A stretch of 64,000 nucleotides of DNA from Clostridium omnivorum (GCF_026012015.1 NZ_BRXR01000001.1:3125501-3189500); one strand, 5' to 3'. Counted from the first letter of the stretch, positions 48,616 to 58,386 are shown. Made by a program: numbers and translations. Notes: generated by a model from the letters alone, not told the origin.

Positions 48616-48650
48616 AAGAAGTAGAGTATTTAGATCTACTTCTTTTTTTC
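48616..48650 (+). terminator. Terminator of the glycosidase-propeller operon
   Basis: AAGAAGTAGA / TCTACTTCTT stem followed by TTTTTCTTTTT. Confidence 0.9.
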
Positions 48651-48756
48651 TTTTTAGACAAAATCTGTTCATTATAATTCAATTTTTTAGAAAATATTAA
48701 TTAAATTATACGGTATATAATATTTAACAAATCCACATAAATTTTCTGTGTTAGCG

Positions 48757-48785
48757 TTTACATATTAAAATTGTAGGTGTATAAT
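48757..48785 (+). promoter_or_regulatory. Promoter of the double-nucleotidase gene
   Basis: TTTACA, 17 bases, TATAAT. The 307-base gene-free stretch 48604-48910 also holds the terminator above, TTAACA motifs at 48724, 48835 and 48857, a hairpin TAACAATT / AATTGTTA at 48836-48855 and an 18-bp palindrome at 48873-48890. Spacing of 22 bases between the last two TTAACA motifs is two helical turns, as in PhoP binding sites, but this is weak evidence. Confidence 0.6.
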
Positions 48786-48872
48786 TATATGTACACTGAC
48801 ATATTATCCATATATTTCATTCAATAACATAGTTTTAACAATTGGGTAATTGTTAGTTAACAACAAAATTTT

Positions 48873-48890
48873 AAACTGTATATACAGTTT
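48873..48890 (+). promoter_or_regulatory. 18-bp palindrome just upstream of the nucleotidase start
   Basis: AAACTGTATATACAGTTT, a perfect palindrome ending seven bases before the GGGGG ribosome binding site; candidate operator or RNA hairpin next to the start. Confidence 0.4.
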
Positions 48891-48910
48891 AAGAAAAGGG
48901 GGAAAATATT

Positions 48911-51900
48911 TTGTTTAAGTCAACAAAACAAAAAAGGTGGACAGCCTGGTTATTAACACTATTCATGACTTTTTCAGTTATGTCTCAAGGACTTACTCAA
49001 ACTGCTTTGGCAGCTACTGGGGACAAAGTTTTTGACTTAGTTGAAATTACTGACTTCCATGGAACACTTTTGGACACATATAACAATCAAGTAGGTGCTG
49101 TACTTGCTGACAGAATTCAAAAGGTACAAGCTTCAAATCCTAATACAATAGTAGTAGGTGGCGGAGATTTATACCAGGGATCTGCAGTATCTAACATATT
49201 GCATGGTGTGCCTGTTCAACAAGTATTGAGCAAGATTGGTATGGAAGTTACTGCTCTTGGAAATCATGAATTTGACTGGGGACTAGACACTATAACAAAT
49301 GAAACTATGAAAGATGCAAACTATTCAATAGTTTGTGCAAACGTTTATGATAAAGCAACAGGAAAAAGGAAGTTTGATCCTTATAAGGTAATAACTAAGG
49401 ATGGAGTAAGAATTGCTTTTATCGGCGCTCTTACTGAAGAGGCCCCATCAATAATATTACCTGCTTATATCAGTAACTATGATGTAAAGCCTGTAGCAGC
49501 TGAAGTTAACCAAGTAGCTAAAGAAATAAAGGATGGAAATAAAGCAGATGTTATTATAGCTGTTATTCATGAAGGTAATGACGGTGATAATAAAACTACT
49601 GGGAAAATTGTAGACATAGCTAATGCTTTAAATAAAGATAATATTAGTGCTGTGTTTGGCGGACATTCACATACTGAATTACACTTTAATGCTACAAATG
49701 GATTACCTGTATATATTGCTAAGTCTAATGGTAAAGGCTATATAGATGCAAAAATGACTGTAAGTGCTGATATGAAAGTTTCTTTCCCAACAGCAAGTGC
49801 AGCTGATTACAAAGCACTAGATAATACTGATGGATATAAGGCAACTAATCCAGTTGTAAATGCAGAAGTAAAGAAGATGATTGATGATGCTGTTGCAAAG
49901 GTTGCTCCTATTACAGATGTAGTTATAGGAAAAAACAGCAATGCTGAATTAACAAAATCACAAGTTAAGACAGGAAATGGAACTGGAACCTATGGTGAGT
50001 CATACCTTGGAAACTGGGTAACTGATGTTATTAGAAATAAAGTAGGTGCAGACGTAGGTGTTTCAAACAATGGTGGACTAAGAATAGATATACCAGTAGG
50101 AAATATTACCGTCGGAACTATGTGGCAATTTATGCCTTTTGATAACACCATTTGTAAAGTACCTGTAACTAAAGCTCAATTAAGAGTTATACTTAACCAA
50201 GCTGTACAAGATGGTGGTAAGGGAATACAAGTATCAGGAATTAAATTCTATTATGATGCTACTGCACCGTCAGGAGACAGAGTTTATAATATAACAAGAG
50301 AAGATGGAACTCCTATTTTAGAAAATGAAACTTTAATTGTAGCGGTTCCAGATTTTGTTGCTACTGGTGGAGATGGATTTACAGGATTTATTGCTGCTGG
50401 TGGAAAAAATCCAGCTTATGATACACATATTGTTATTAGAGATACGTTAATTGAAAACATTAAGAACAACAAGGATAAAGATCCATCAATAATAACAAAA
50501 ATGGATGGAAGAATAGTAACCGATTCTACTCCAAGTGAAGTTAATCTCCAAGTACTTGCAACTAGCGATACTCATGGTAGATTTGCTCCATATGATTATG
50601 CTATAAATACAGCAGACACATCAGGAAGCTTAGCTCAAATTGCAACTGCTGTAAAAGAGCTTAGAAAAGCAAATCCCAATACAATACTTTTGGATACTGG
50701 AGATACTATTCAAGATAATTCAGCAGATTTATTCTTAAAGGACCCAATTCATCCAATGATATATGCAATGAATGAAATTGGCTACGATACTTGGACAACT
50801 GGTAATCATGAATATAATTATGGTGTTCCAACATTAGAAAAGATAATTGCTCAATCAAAAGCAACTGTTCTTGCTGGTAATGTATATAGACCAGATGGAA
50901 GTAGATTAGGTGCACCATATAAAATTATGAATGTTAATGGTGTTAAGGTGGCAGTTATCGGAATGGTAACTCCAAATATAACAAAGTGGGATTCAGAAAA
51001 CTTAAAAGGTTATACAGTTACTGACCCTGTTGAAGAAACAAAGAAGGTAATTGCTGAACTTAAGGGTAAAGTTGATGTAATGATAGCATCTGAGCATATG
51101 TCAGAGAATAATGAGTATGATGTTAAGGATTCAGGAGCTATTGATTTAGCAAATGCTTGCCCAGAACTTACTGTTATAGTAGCTGCTCATGAACATAAGG
51201 CTGTTGCAGGTGCTAAATATAATAATGTTTTACTAGTAGAAAATAAGAGTGGAGCATCTACATTAGCTCAAGTAAATATCAAGCTAGCTAAAAATGCAGA
51301 TGGAAAATATGAAGTTAAGGAAACTACTTCAGCACTTAAAAATATGACTAGTAAAGATGCAGCTGGAAAGACAGTTGTAAATTATCAACCAGATGCTGAT
51401 TTAATGGCTAAGTTAGCACCATTTGATCAAAAGGCTAAAGATGATGCTAATATAGTTATAGGTAAGCTTGAAGGTGGGGATTTAGTTCATGCTGATGAAG
51501 TAAAAGGAATACCTACTTCACAAATTGAAGAAACAGCTATGATAAACCTTATAAACAAAGTACAAATGTATTATACTGGAGCAGAAGTTTCTGCAGCAGC
51601 TGCATTTGATACAAGAGCAAATATGAAAGTTGGAGACATTAAGAAAGCTGATACATCATTAATTTACAAATATGCAAATACATTATATAAGTTACAAATG
51701 ACAGGAACACAATTAAAGAAGTTTATGGAGTGGTCAGCTAATTACTATAATACTTATAAACCAGGAGATTTAACTGTTTCCTTTAATGAAAAGATTAGAG
51801 GTTACAATTATGATATGTTTACAGGTGTTAAATATGATGTTGATATATCAAAGGAACCTGGAAATAGAATAGTTAATTTAACTAGAATGAATGGTACTCC

Positions 51901-52942
51901 AATAAAAGATACTGATACATTAGTTGTAGCTGTAAATAACTATAGAGCAAGTTCACAACTTTTATCTTACGGCGAAATATTTAAACAAGGTGAAGCTTTA
52001 CCAGTACTTCTTGAAAAAGACGTAAGAGGAGATATCGGTGGAGTTAGAGAGTTAATTAGGGATTATATAGTAAATGTTAAGGGCGGAGTAATTAAGCCTG
52101 AACTAGATAACAATTGGAAGATTATAGGCAACAATTGGGATCCAGCAATGAGAGCTAAAGCTGTGGAATTGCTAAATGCTGGAACTATAAAAGTTCCTGT
52201 TTCTGCAGATGGAAGAACTCCAAATGTTAAATCTGTTACAATCGAAGATATTAAACCATATCTTGTTGCGGATAATAATACAACTGTAACTGTATCAAAT
52301 GATACTACTAAAGTTGTAGATGCAATAAAGAATGCTCCTGAAAAAGCTAATATAGTTGTTGATGTTACAAGCAATACAACAGTTAGCAAGGATGTATTTA
52401 CTGCAATAAAAGGAAAAGATGTAAATGTTACATTCCAAAAGGATGGAATAACTTGGACCTTCAATGGAAAAGATATCGATCCTACATTAATCAAAGATAT
52501 AGACCTATCCTTAAAGACTGTTTCAGCTGATTTAAAAGCTAAAGAAGCTGCTAAGGTTAAAGCTATTGTTGGTAAGGATGTAGCTATAGTACCATTCTCC
52601 TTCACATATGATGGAAAGTTACCTGGAAAGGCAACTGTTAAAGTATTCATAGGTAAGGATTGGGCTAATACAACTGTTTATGTAAATAGATACTATGCAG
52701 ACAAGAATACTTATGAAATAGTAGCAGAAGCTACTGTAGATGCAGATGGATACATGACATTTACTACAGATCACTGCAGTGACTACTTTGTAATGGCTAA
52801 GAGCGCAGCTCCAAACCTTCCAAAGACTGGTTCACCAATAGATATGAATGTAGTAGTAGGCATGGGATCACTAGTTGCATTACTTGGAGCAGCATTATTT
52901 ATATCAGGAAGAAGAAGAGAAGATAACGATATAGCTGCATAA
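48911..52942 (+). CDS. LPXTG-anchored multidomain 5'-nucleotidase/2',3'-cyclic-nucleotide phosphodiesterase
   Basis: A 1343-residue surface enzyme with two nucleotidase modules. Signal peptide (about residues 1-36, ending QTALAA). First metallophosphatase: DFHG near 47, GGDLYQGS near 80, LGNHEFDWG near 117, GGHSH near 254, followed by a 5'-nucleotidase C-terminal domain. Second module: TSDTHGRF near 555, DTGDTIQDN near 597, TGNHEYNYG near 633, AAHEHK near 760, again with a C-terminal domain. After a linker of about 200 residues comes LPKTG near residue 1308, a hydrophobic stretch and GRRREDND for sortase anchoring. The start is TTG. Likely scavenges phosphate or nucleosides from extracellular nucleotides. 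Confidence 0.93.
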   Translation: MFKSTKQKRWTAWLLTLFMTFSVMSQGLTQTALAATGDKVFDLVEITDFHGTLLDTYNNQVGAVLADRIQKVQASNPNTIVVGGGDLYQGSAVSNILHGVPVQQVLSKIGMEVTALGNHEFDWGLDTITNETMKDANYSIVCANVYDKATGKRKFDPYKVITKDGVRIAFIGALTEEAPSIILPAYISNYDVKPVAAEVNQVAKEIKDGNKADVIIAVIHEGNDGDNKTTGKIVDIANALNKDNISAVFGGHSHTELHFNATNGLPVYIAKSNGKGYIDAKMTVSADMKVSFPTASAADYKALDNTDGYKATNPVVNAEVKKMIDDAVAKVAPITDVVIGKNSNAELTKSQVKTGNGTGTYGESYLGNWVTDVIRNKVGADVGVSNNGGLRIDIPVGNITVGTMWQFMPFDNTICKVPVTKAQLRVILNQAVQDGGKGIQVSGIKFYYDATAPSGDRVYNITREDGTPILENETLIVAVPDFVATGGDGFTGFIAAGGKNPAYDTHIVIRDTLIENIKNNKDKDPSIITKMDGRIVTDSTPSEVNLQVLATSDTHGRFAPYDYAINTADTSGSLAQIATAVKELRKANPNTILLDTGDTIQDNSADLFLKDPIHPMIYAMNEIGYDTWTTGNHEYNYGVPTLEKIIAQSKATVLAGNVYRPDGSRLGAPYKIMNVNGVKVAVIGMVTPNITKWDSENLKGYTVTDPVEETKKVIAELKGKVDVMIASEHMSENNEYDVKDSGAIDLANACPELTVIVAAHEHKAVAGAKYNNVLLVENKSGASTLAQVNIKLAKNADGKYEVKETTSALKNMTSKDAAGKTVVNYQPDADLMAKLAPFDQKAKDDANIVIGKLEGGDLVHADEVKGIPTSQIEETAMINLINKVQMYYTGAEVSAAAAFDTRANMKVGDIKKADTSLIYKYANTLYKLQMTGTQLKKFMEWSANYYNTYKPGDLTVSFNEKIRGYNYDMFTGVKYDVDISKEPGNRIVNLTRMNGTPIKDTDTLVVAVNNYRASSQLLSYGEIFKQGEALPVLLEKDVRGDIGGVRELIRDYIVNVKGGVIKPELDNNWKIIGNNWDPAMRAKAVELLNAGTIKVPVSADGRTPNVKSVTIEDIKPYLVADNNTTVTVSNDTTKVVDAIKNAPEKANIVVDVTSNTTVSKDVFTAIKGKDVNVTFQKDGITWTFNGKDIDPTLIKDIDLSLKTVSADLKAKEAAKVKAIVGKDVAIVPFSFTYDGKLPGKATVKVFIGKDWANTTVYVNRYYADKNTYEIVAEATVDADGYMTFTTDHCSDYFVMAKSAAPNLPKTGSPIDMNVVVGMGSLVALLGAALFISGRRREDNDIAA

Positions 52943-52952
52943 TAAAATTGAG

Positions 52953-52990
52953 GACTTCACTTTCGTGAGAAAGTGAAGTCTTTTTTCTTT
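52953..52990 (+). terminator. Terminator of the double-nucleotidase gene
   Basis: A perfect 12-bp stem GACTTCACTTTC / GAAAGTGAAGTC with GTGA loop and TTTTTTC tail. Confidence 0.93.
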
Positions 52991-53016
52991 ATAGGATGCT
53001 ATTATTTTGTTATAAT
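52988..53016 (+). promoter_or_regulatory. Candidate promoter of the site-2 protease gene
   Basis: TTTATA, 17 bases, TATAAT with an extended TGT before the -10; starts at the end of the preceding terminator. Confidence 0.5.
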
Positions 53017-53047
53017 AGTAGTATTAATAAATGGAAGGATGATTCGG

Positions 53048-53677
53048 TTGACTAAAGAAGCTATATTAGCAAAAATACTACTTATTCCAGGTATTTTAAT
53101 AGGATTTACATTTCATGAATATGCACATGCCATAATGGCAGATAAACTTGGAGATAAAACTCCACGTTTCCAAGGAAGGCTTACTTTAAATCCATTTGTA
53201 CACATTGATCCAATTGGATTTATTATGATAATATTAATTGGGTTTGGATGGGCTAAACCGGTTGAAACCAATCCAAGCGCCTTTAAAAAGTATTATAAAG
53301 ACGACCTAAAAGTATCTATAGCAGGACCTATAGCAAACTTAATTGTAGCTTTTGTAGCGGCTATTTTTACAGCTGTTTTTTTTAAATACCAAAATACTTC
53401 AAACTTATTAGGTATAGTTTTTAGTATTTTTCTTGCGGCTCTAAATGTAAATTGTATGTTATTTGTTATTAATCTTATACCGATTCCAGGCTTTGATGGT
53501 TTTCATATACTTAGAGACTTATTTCCAAAATTCTTTTATAAAATTTCTGATAGCCTATACAGATACCAATTTATAATAATGATACTATTTATTATTGTTT
53601 TAGGTGACTATTTAGTTGGATATCCTACTAGATATTTAATGTATTCATTATTAAAGCTTACTAGTTTTTTAATTTAG
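53048..53677 (+). CDS. Site-2 protease (M50) family membrane metalloprotease
   Basis: A 209-residue membrane zinc protease. HEYAHAIMAD near residue 19 gives the HExxH motif, and NLIPIPGFDGFHIL near 150 gives the NPDG-like third ligand. Several transmembrane helices fill the rest. It belongs to the short YwhC/rseP-distant group without a PDZ domain. The TTG at 53048 is preferred: GGAAGGATGA lies about eight bases upstream, whereas the ATG at 53039 touches the ribosome binding site. Substrate unknown; group members include sporulation factors such as SpoIVFB, but no partner is visible. Confidence 0.87.
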   Translation: MTKEAILAKILLIPGILIGFTFHEYAHAIMADKLGDKTPRFQGRLTLNPFVHIDPIGFIMIILIGFGWAKPVETNPSAFKKYYKDDLKVSIAGPIANLIVAFVAAIFTAVFFKYQNTSNLLGIVFSIFLAALNVNCMLFVINLIPIPGFDGFHILRDLFPKFFYKISDSLYRYQFIIMILFIIVLGDYLVGYPTRYLMYSLLKLTSFLI

Positions 53678-54144
53678 TGTAGTAGTATGGATAATATTAA
53701 TGTGGATTACCCAGGAAATGAATTTAAGCTTACTTATTACAGCGGAATTTTTATAATTGCTGTAATAAGTTAAGTAACGCTTATTTGATAAATTAATAAT
53801 TATAAATGTTTTTTTAAAGCTGCAGTATAAAATATGCTGCAGCTAAAATTATGATATTTATTCTGTACAGCGCAATTATATTATTATCAATTTTATGAGG
53901 AAGAGCCAAATAATAGTATGATTATGAAACTTAAACAAATAACTAGATATATTGATAAAATTTATATATAATAATACATTGGATACTTAAATTATAATAC
54001 AACTATGCTTTAGATACTGAAATATTTAATTAGCATTAAGGATAATTATATAAATTAAAATTTGTATTAATGATTAACCAAAGTAGGTAAGTAAAATAAG
54101 TAACAATGGGGCACCCCGTGTTCCAAGTGAAAGGATGAAATTAA
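53678..54144. other. Gene-free stretch with two hairpins
   Basis: 467 bases with no open frame of note. Besides the stem-loop at 53733-53769 it holds AGCTGCAG / CTGCAGCT at 53818-53844, which is preceded (not followed) by a T-run and so is not a normal plus-strand terminator. The rest is AT-rich; the last 30 bases, up to trmB, include ACAATGGGGCACCCCGTG and a sequence shared with the 60650 gene leader. Confidence 0.6.
53733..53769 (+). terminator. Probable terminator after the site-2 protease gene
   Basis: A perfect 11-bp stem CTTATTACAGC / GCTGTAATAAG with a 15-base loop rich in Ts; the tail TTAAGTAACG is poor. Confidence 0.5.
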
Positions 54145-54780
54145 ATGAGATTAAGAAAAAAGTGGTGGGCACGACCAGAACTAGAGGATAGTCCATTATT
54201 TGTAGCAAAGCCTCATGATTATTGTGGAAAATGGCAGGAGGTATTCGGAAATAATAATGATATACATCTGGAATTAGGCTGTGGAAGAGGAAGATTTTTA
54301 TCTGAAAAAGCAAGACTAAATCCTGATATCAACTATATAGGAATTGACCTAAAAGATGAAGTGTTAATATATACACTTAAGAGAGTTCAAGAAGCTGAGG
54401 TAAATAATGCTAGAATAGCAGCTTTAAATATACAGCTTATTGATGGTGTTTTCGAAAAGGATGAAATAAGCAAGATATATATTAACTTTTGTAATCCCTG
54501 GCCAAAGGATAGACATAAAAAGAGAAGATTAACCCATACTAAATTTCTTACAGAATATAAGAAATTTCTAAAGCCAGGTTCAGAAATTTGGTTTAAAACT
54601 GATGATGTGGGTCTTTTTGAAGAGTCAATTCAGTATTTTAATGAAAGTTCCTTTGAAATTATCTACTTAACTTATGATCTTCATAATAGTGATTTTAAAT
54701 ATAATGTTGTTACAGAATATGAGTCTAAATTTACTGAACTTGGTATGAAAACTATGTTTTTAATTGGAAAAATAAAATAA
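54145..54780 (+). CDS. trmB: tRNA (guanine-N7-)-methyltransferase
   Basis: Methylates G46 in tRNA using S-adenosylmethionine. SAM-binding [16 protein letters not shown] near residue 46, IGIDLKDEV near 72 and the family-specific [17 protein letters not shown] at about 115-131 are all present. Length 211 residues. GAAAGGATGAAATTAA precedes the ATG. It is a single-gene transcript; the upstream leader carries an 18-base sequence that recurs before the gene at 60650. Confidence 0.95.
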   Translation: MRLRKKWWARPELEDSPLFVAKPHDYCGKWQEVFGNNNDIHLELGCGRGRFLSEKARLNPDINYIGIDLKDEVLIYTLKRVQEAEVNNARIAALNIQLIDGVFEKDEISKIYINFCNPWPKDRHKKRRLTHTKFLTEYKKFLKPGSEIWFKTDDVGLFEESIQYFNESSFEIIYLTYDLHNSDFKYNVVTEYESKFTELGMKTMFLIGKIK

Positions 54781-54912
54781 AATGGCACTAATAGGAATAT
54801 AAATAAAGATTATATCAGATTTTGTAGTAATTTTTATATTAAAGTATTATAATTAAATTATAAAAAATATTAAATTAAGAATTTGCTATAAGGGAAAATA
54901 TGGGGGGATACA

Positions 54913-55755
54913 ATGTTTGGTAAAAAGTATAAAGACCAGATTGAAATTTTATCTAAGCAATTAGATGAAGCAAAAGCAGAAAAGGAAGCCGCTGATTTAC
55001 GTGTTCAGGAATTAGAGGCTAAGTATAAAAATGCAGTAGATGAAAATGAAGAGTTAAATGTAAGTCTTCAAGAAGCTAATAGCAGGGGCGAAACTGCGCT
55101 AGCAAGTAGTTCTGATAATTATTTGGTAGCATCTCAAATAGATTCTATGCTTAATGATTTAGTTGGACAAGATCATTATGTTATAGAAAATATTAATGAG
55201 ATAAATAACATAGGAATTCAAGTTAAAGAAATAGTTAAGTCAGCTGATACTACTATCAAAGATATGACTCAGACTACTAGGGACAATAGTGGAGTTATAA
55301 CTAACTTTACAGAATCCTTTGAGGAGTTGCTTTCTAAGGTAAAGTCAATTGAAAACATATCAACACAAATTAACGGCATAGCATCACAAACACAATTACT
55401 TTCCTTAAATGCATCTATAGAATCAGCAAGAGCAGGAGAAGCAGGCAGGGGATTTACAATAGTAGCAGATGAAATTAAAAAGCTGTCCGAAAACACTACT
55501 GCACTTCTTAAGGATATACAAAAGACAGTAAAAGAAACATATGATATTGCTATTAAAGCAAAAAATCAGGTTGAAGAGCTAAATCAAGGTAAGGCAGATA
55601 GCAATACAGTTGCTAAGGAAGCTAATGAAGGCTTTGCAAAGGTAACTAATAAAATCGAGGAAATAACTGAGAGAATATCAAAGATAAAACTTGAAGGCGA
55701 TAAGCATTTAAATTTGAGTCAAAATATAATGAACAAAGTTAATTCAATTAAATAA
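54913..55755 (+). CDS. Soluble methyl-accepting chemotaxis-type protein
   Basis: A 280-residue cytosolic receptor-like protein. No membrane helix or PAS domain; an N-terminal coiled coil (about residues 5-60, KDQIEILSKQLDEAKAEKE) is followed by an MCP signalling domain with the tip hairpin SQTQLLSLNASIESARAGEAGRGF near residue 155-180. The signalling region is short, as in some cytosolic clostridial chemoreceptors. No che or fla genes are near. GGGGGGATAC precedes the ATG. Could act in signalling unrelated to motility. Confidence 0.87.
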   Translation: MFGKKYKDQIEILSKQLDEAKAEKEAADLRVQELEAKYKNAVDENEELNVSLQEANSRGETALASSSDNYLVASQIDSMLNDLVGQDHYVIENINEINNIGIQVKEIVKSADTTIKDMTQTTRDNSGVITNFTESFEELLSKVKSIENISTQINGIASQTQLLSLNASIESARAGEAGRGFTIVADEIKKLSENTTALLKDIQKTVKETYDIAIKAKNQVEELNQGKADSNTVAKEANEGFAKVTNKIEEITERISKIKLEGDKHLNLSQNIMNKVNSIK

Positions 55756-55769
55756 TATCTCATAAAAGA

Positions 55770-55800
55770 AATACCCTCTACTTTGAGGGTATTATTTTTA
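55770..55800 (+). terminator. Terminator of the chemoreceptor gene
   Basis: AATACCCTC / GAGGGTATT stem with ATTTTTA tail, between convergent genes. Confidence 0.85.
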
Positions 55801-55845
55801 TGAGACAAATTATATACAGAATATGCACAAGTTGATTTATATTTT

Positions 55846-56736
55846 TTATTTAAAATTAACCATATATTTTGGCTCTAGCTTTATTGGATAATAGGCAAGT
55901 TTTGCTTTTCTAAGGCCTTCAATACCTAGATCCTGCTCTCTGTTAATAAAAGGAATATCGCTTAAATAATTTTCTACAAAGCTTTTGTTTATAAATGCGT
56001 ATAAACCACCTATTTCGGCATCAGCTTTTTCGATATGAACTATGGCCATGGTTTCATTAACTTTTTCTCCAATTGTAAAGGCTGAAAGCTTGTTATCCAC
56101 ATACACAACCATTCCTATAAAATCCAATTTATCGTTATTTTTTAGAAGTTCTTGAATAGCACGAAGCTCATGCAAAAGATAGCCCTTGCAATCATTTTTA
56201 CAGCACCACTCTCTAGCAGCTTTAATGCAATCATCTATAATTTCAGTGGTAATAGGTGCTATAGTGTAGCTGTAGTGCTTTAAAAAGTAGTTGTAATGAT
56301 TTTTCTTGCCATGAAGTTTTTTACCTGAAAGGGTTTTTAGCTTCTCGCTCTCGTAGATATAATCAAAATTATCCCTATCTTCTTCTATTTCAATAGTATC
56401 ACCATATAAGGATTGAAGTTCATTTTTAAAAGGCTCTTCAATATCTTTAAATAAGCAATCCATTTGAAATTCTTCTTTATATTCCTTTAGCATACTAATT
56501 ATGTAATTTAGATTTTCACTCTTATAACCAATTGGCTGCATAAAATGATATCGTCCATCAAAGTCCATTTTTTTAATTATCAATACATCATTATAAATTG
56601 CATATTGGATATCTAAGCCTTTTCTCCAAATAAAAAGATTTGTAAAAGAATACTCACAAGTTAAAAAAGAATATGGTTTTAAATATTTGTCAAATAGACA
56701 TTTATCTTCAAGAGTCAGTTGTTTAAATTCAAGCAT
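55846..56736 (-). CDS. DUF2156-family protein (phosphatidylglycerol lysyltransferase C-terminal-like)
   Basis: A 296-residue GNAT-like protein with no membrane helices. FLTCEYSFTNLFIWR near residue 25, LSGKKLHGKKNHYNYFLKHY near 150 and GMVVYVDNKLSAFTIGE near 215 match the double-GNAT fold of DUF2156, which in MprF transfers amino acids to lipids; stand-alone versions like this have no assigned substrate. The start at 56736 follows GAGGAGTG on the minus strand; an earlier start in the frame is only AT-rich leader. Monocistronic. Confidence 0.82.
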   Translation of the reverse strand: MLEFKQLTLEDKCLFDKYLKPYSFLTCEYSFTNLFIWRKGLDIQYAIYNDVLIIKKMDFDGRYHFMQPIGYKSENLNYIISMLKEYKEEFQMDCLFKDIEEPFKNELQSLYGDTIEIEEDRDNFDYIYESEKLKTLSGKKLHGKKNHYNYFLKHYSYTIAPITTEIIDDCIKAAREWCCKNDCKGYLLHELRAIQELLKNNDKLDFIGMVVYVDNKLSAFTIGEKVNETMAIVHIEKADAEIGGLYAFINKSFVENYLSDIPFINREQDLGIEGLRKAKLAYYPIKLEPKYMVNFK

Positions 56737-57037
56737 AAAGAAACACTCCTCGTTGACTACTAAATATAATTTTAGTTTTATTATTTCTATTATTATTATT
56801 ATTAACAATAAATTTATGTTGTTCTGTAGATATAATTATAAAGAATTTCATTTAATAACACAAATCATTATTTATGAATAATCTATTAAAATAGCTTGAA
56901 TAATAGCGTTTAATAAATTTAAATAAGTAAATGTATAGTTATTTGTAGCTTATCTTTAGTAAGCACTGATAATCATTTGAAAAACAGCCCCAAGGATGGT
57001 AAAATTTATTTTGAAAGCTTTAATGGAGGAATTTTAC

Positions 57038-57622
57038 ATGAATATTTATCTAGTAAGACATGGAGAAACAGAAGAAAACAAGAATAGGTACTATTATGGA
57101 AGCTTAGATGTGTCACTTAACGAAAATGGTATAACTCAAGCTAAAAAGGCAGGAAAGGCATTAAAGCATATTATTTTTGATAAGTTATATGTAAGTGAAA
57201 GAATACGTACTAAGGAAACTGCTGAGTTGGCATTAGGAAATGATATAGCAGCAGTTAAGGATAGCAGAATAAATGAAATGAGCTTTGGAGTTTTTGAAGG
57301 AAAAACCTATGAAGAAATTAAAAAACTATATCCAAAAGATTATAAGTGTTGGGAGGAAGACTGGATGGATTTTGCTCCTAATGGAGGAGAAAGTTATAGA
57401 GACTTTTATAACAGAGTAGAAAGCTTTATGGATGAGCTTATAAAGAATCCCTGCGAAAATGTATTAGTAGTTACTCATGGGGGAGTTATTAGAAGCATAT
57501 ATTGCTATGTGCTTAATGGTAAATTAGATTTATATTGGAAATTTAGTTCAAAAAATGGCGATATAAGTCTTATAAAATATGAATATGGTAATATTTTTAT
57601 AGATAGTATTACTCATATTTAG
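57038..57622 (+). CDS. cobC: Histidine phosphatase, alpha-ribazole phosphatase-like
   Basis: A 194-residue phosphoglycerate-mutase-like enzyme with the catalytic LVRHGETEENKN (phosphate-accepting His at about residue 7) and the second His in VVTHGGVIRSI near 145. Because the next gene is cobS, the likely role is removing phosphate from alpha-ribazole phosphate in nucleotide-loop assembly; other phosphatase roles remain possible. The ATG at 57038 has GGAGG upstream; the frame runs on 14 codons earlier without a ribosome binding site. It begins the cobalamin region at 57-64 kb. Confidence 0.75.
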   Translation: MNIYLVRHGETEENKNRYYYGSLDVSLNENGITQAKKAGKALKHIIFDKLYVSERIRTKETAELALGNDIAAVKDSRINEMSFGVFEGKTYEEIKKLYPKDYKCWEEDWMDFAPNGGESYRDFYNRVESFMDELIKNPCENVLVVTHGGVIRSIYCYVLNGKLDLYWKFSSKNGDISLIKYEYGNIFIDSITHI

Positions 57623-57636
57623 AAAGGAGTCAGAAT

Positions 57637-58386
57637 ATGAAAAAATACTTAAATGATTTTTTATTAATGCTTCAGTTTCTTACAAGAATACCTATAAATA
57701 AGAGTCTTAATTGTGAATCTGAGGATTTTAAAAGGGGGGCACTTTTTCTTCCAATTATAGGTGGAATAATTGGAGGAATTCAATGGGGATTTTATTATTT
57801 GCTAATCAAAGCACTGCCTTTAAATATTGTAACAGTTATTGTAATACTAGCGGGTATATTACTTACAGGAGGATTACATGTTGATGGTCTGGGAGATACC
57901 TGTGATGGATTTTACGCTTTTAAAGGCAAGGATAGAATTATTGAAATAATGAAAGACAGCCGCATAGGTACATATGCTTGCATTGCAATTGTGATGGACT
58001 TATTATTAAAATTTTTAGCCTATGAAAATATGATACAAAGAAATCCTTTAATTATAATTGCACTTCCAATAGCTTCAAGAGCTTCAATAGTATTATTATC
58101 TCTAATTGGAAAACCAGCTAAAAGTACCGGATCTGGAAATTTGTTTATAGGAAATATGAATATCATATATTCTATCATAGCTTTCTTATCCAGTGGAGTA
58201 TTATGCTTATTACTCATAGGATTTAAAGAAACAGTATTATTATGTGCAACTATTATATTAATTACACTTTTATTTAATAAGTATTGTAATGGTAAAATTG
58301 GAGGAATAACTGGAGATATTCTAGGTGCAAATAATGAACTAGTTGAGATTATTTCAATGCTTGTTTTAATTGGGTTTTCATGCTAA
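57637..58386 (+). CDS. cobS: Adenosylcobinamide-GDP ribazoletransferase (cobalamin synthase)
   Basis: Joins adenosylcobinamide-GDP and alpha-ribazole (or its phosphate) to make the complete cobalamin. Integral membrane protein with about six to seven helices; LQFLTRIPI near residue 11, the acidic GGLHVDGLGDTCDG near 77 and KDSRIGTYA near 110 carry the conserved Asp residues. Length 249. Starts 14 bases after the phosphatase with AAAGGAG, so the two are co-transcribed; a large terminator structure follows. Confidence 0.95.
   Translation: MKKYLNDFLLMLQFLTRIPINKSLNCESEDFKRGALFLPIIGGIIGGIQWGFYYLLIKALPLNIVTVIVILAGILLTGGLHVDGLGDTCDGFYAFKGKDRIIEIMKDSRIGTYACIAIVMDLLLKFLAYENMIQRNPLIIIALPIASRASIVLLSLIGKPAKSTGSGNLFIGNMNIIYSIIAFLSSGVLCLLLIGFKETVLLCATIILITLLFNKYCNGKIGGITGDILGANNELVEIISMLVLIGFSC

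Noticed and set aside
53818-53844. AGCTGCAG / CTGCAGCT hairpin as a terminator
   Set aside because: The T-run precedes the stem on the plus strand and the other strand has A-runs after it, so it lacks terminator form in both directions.
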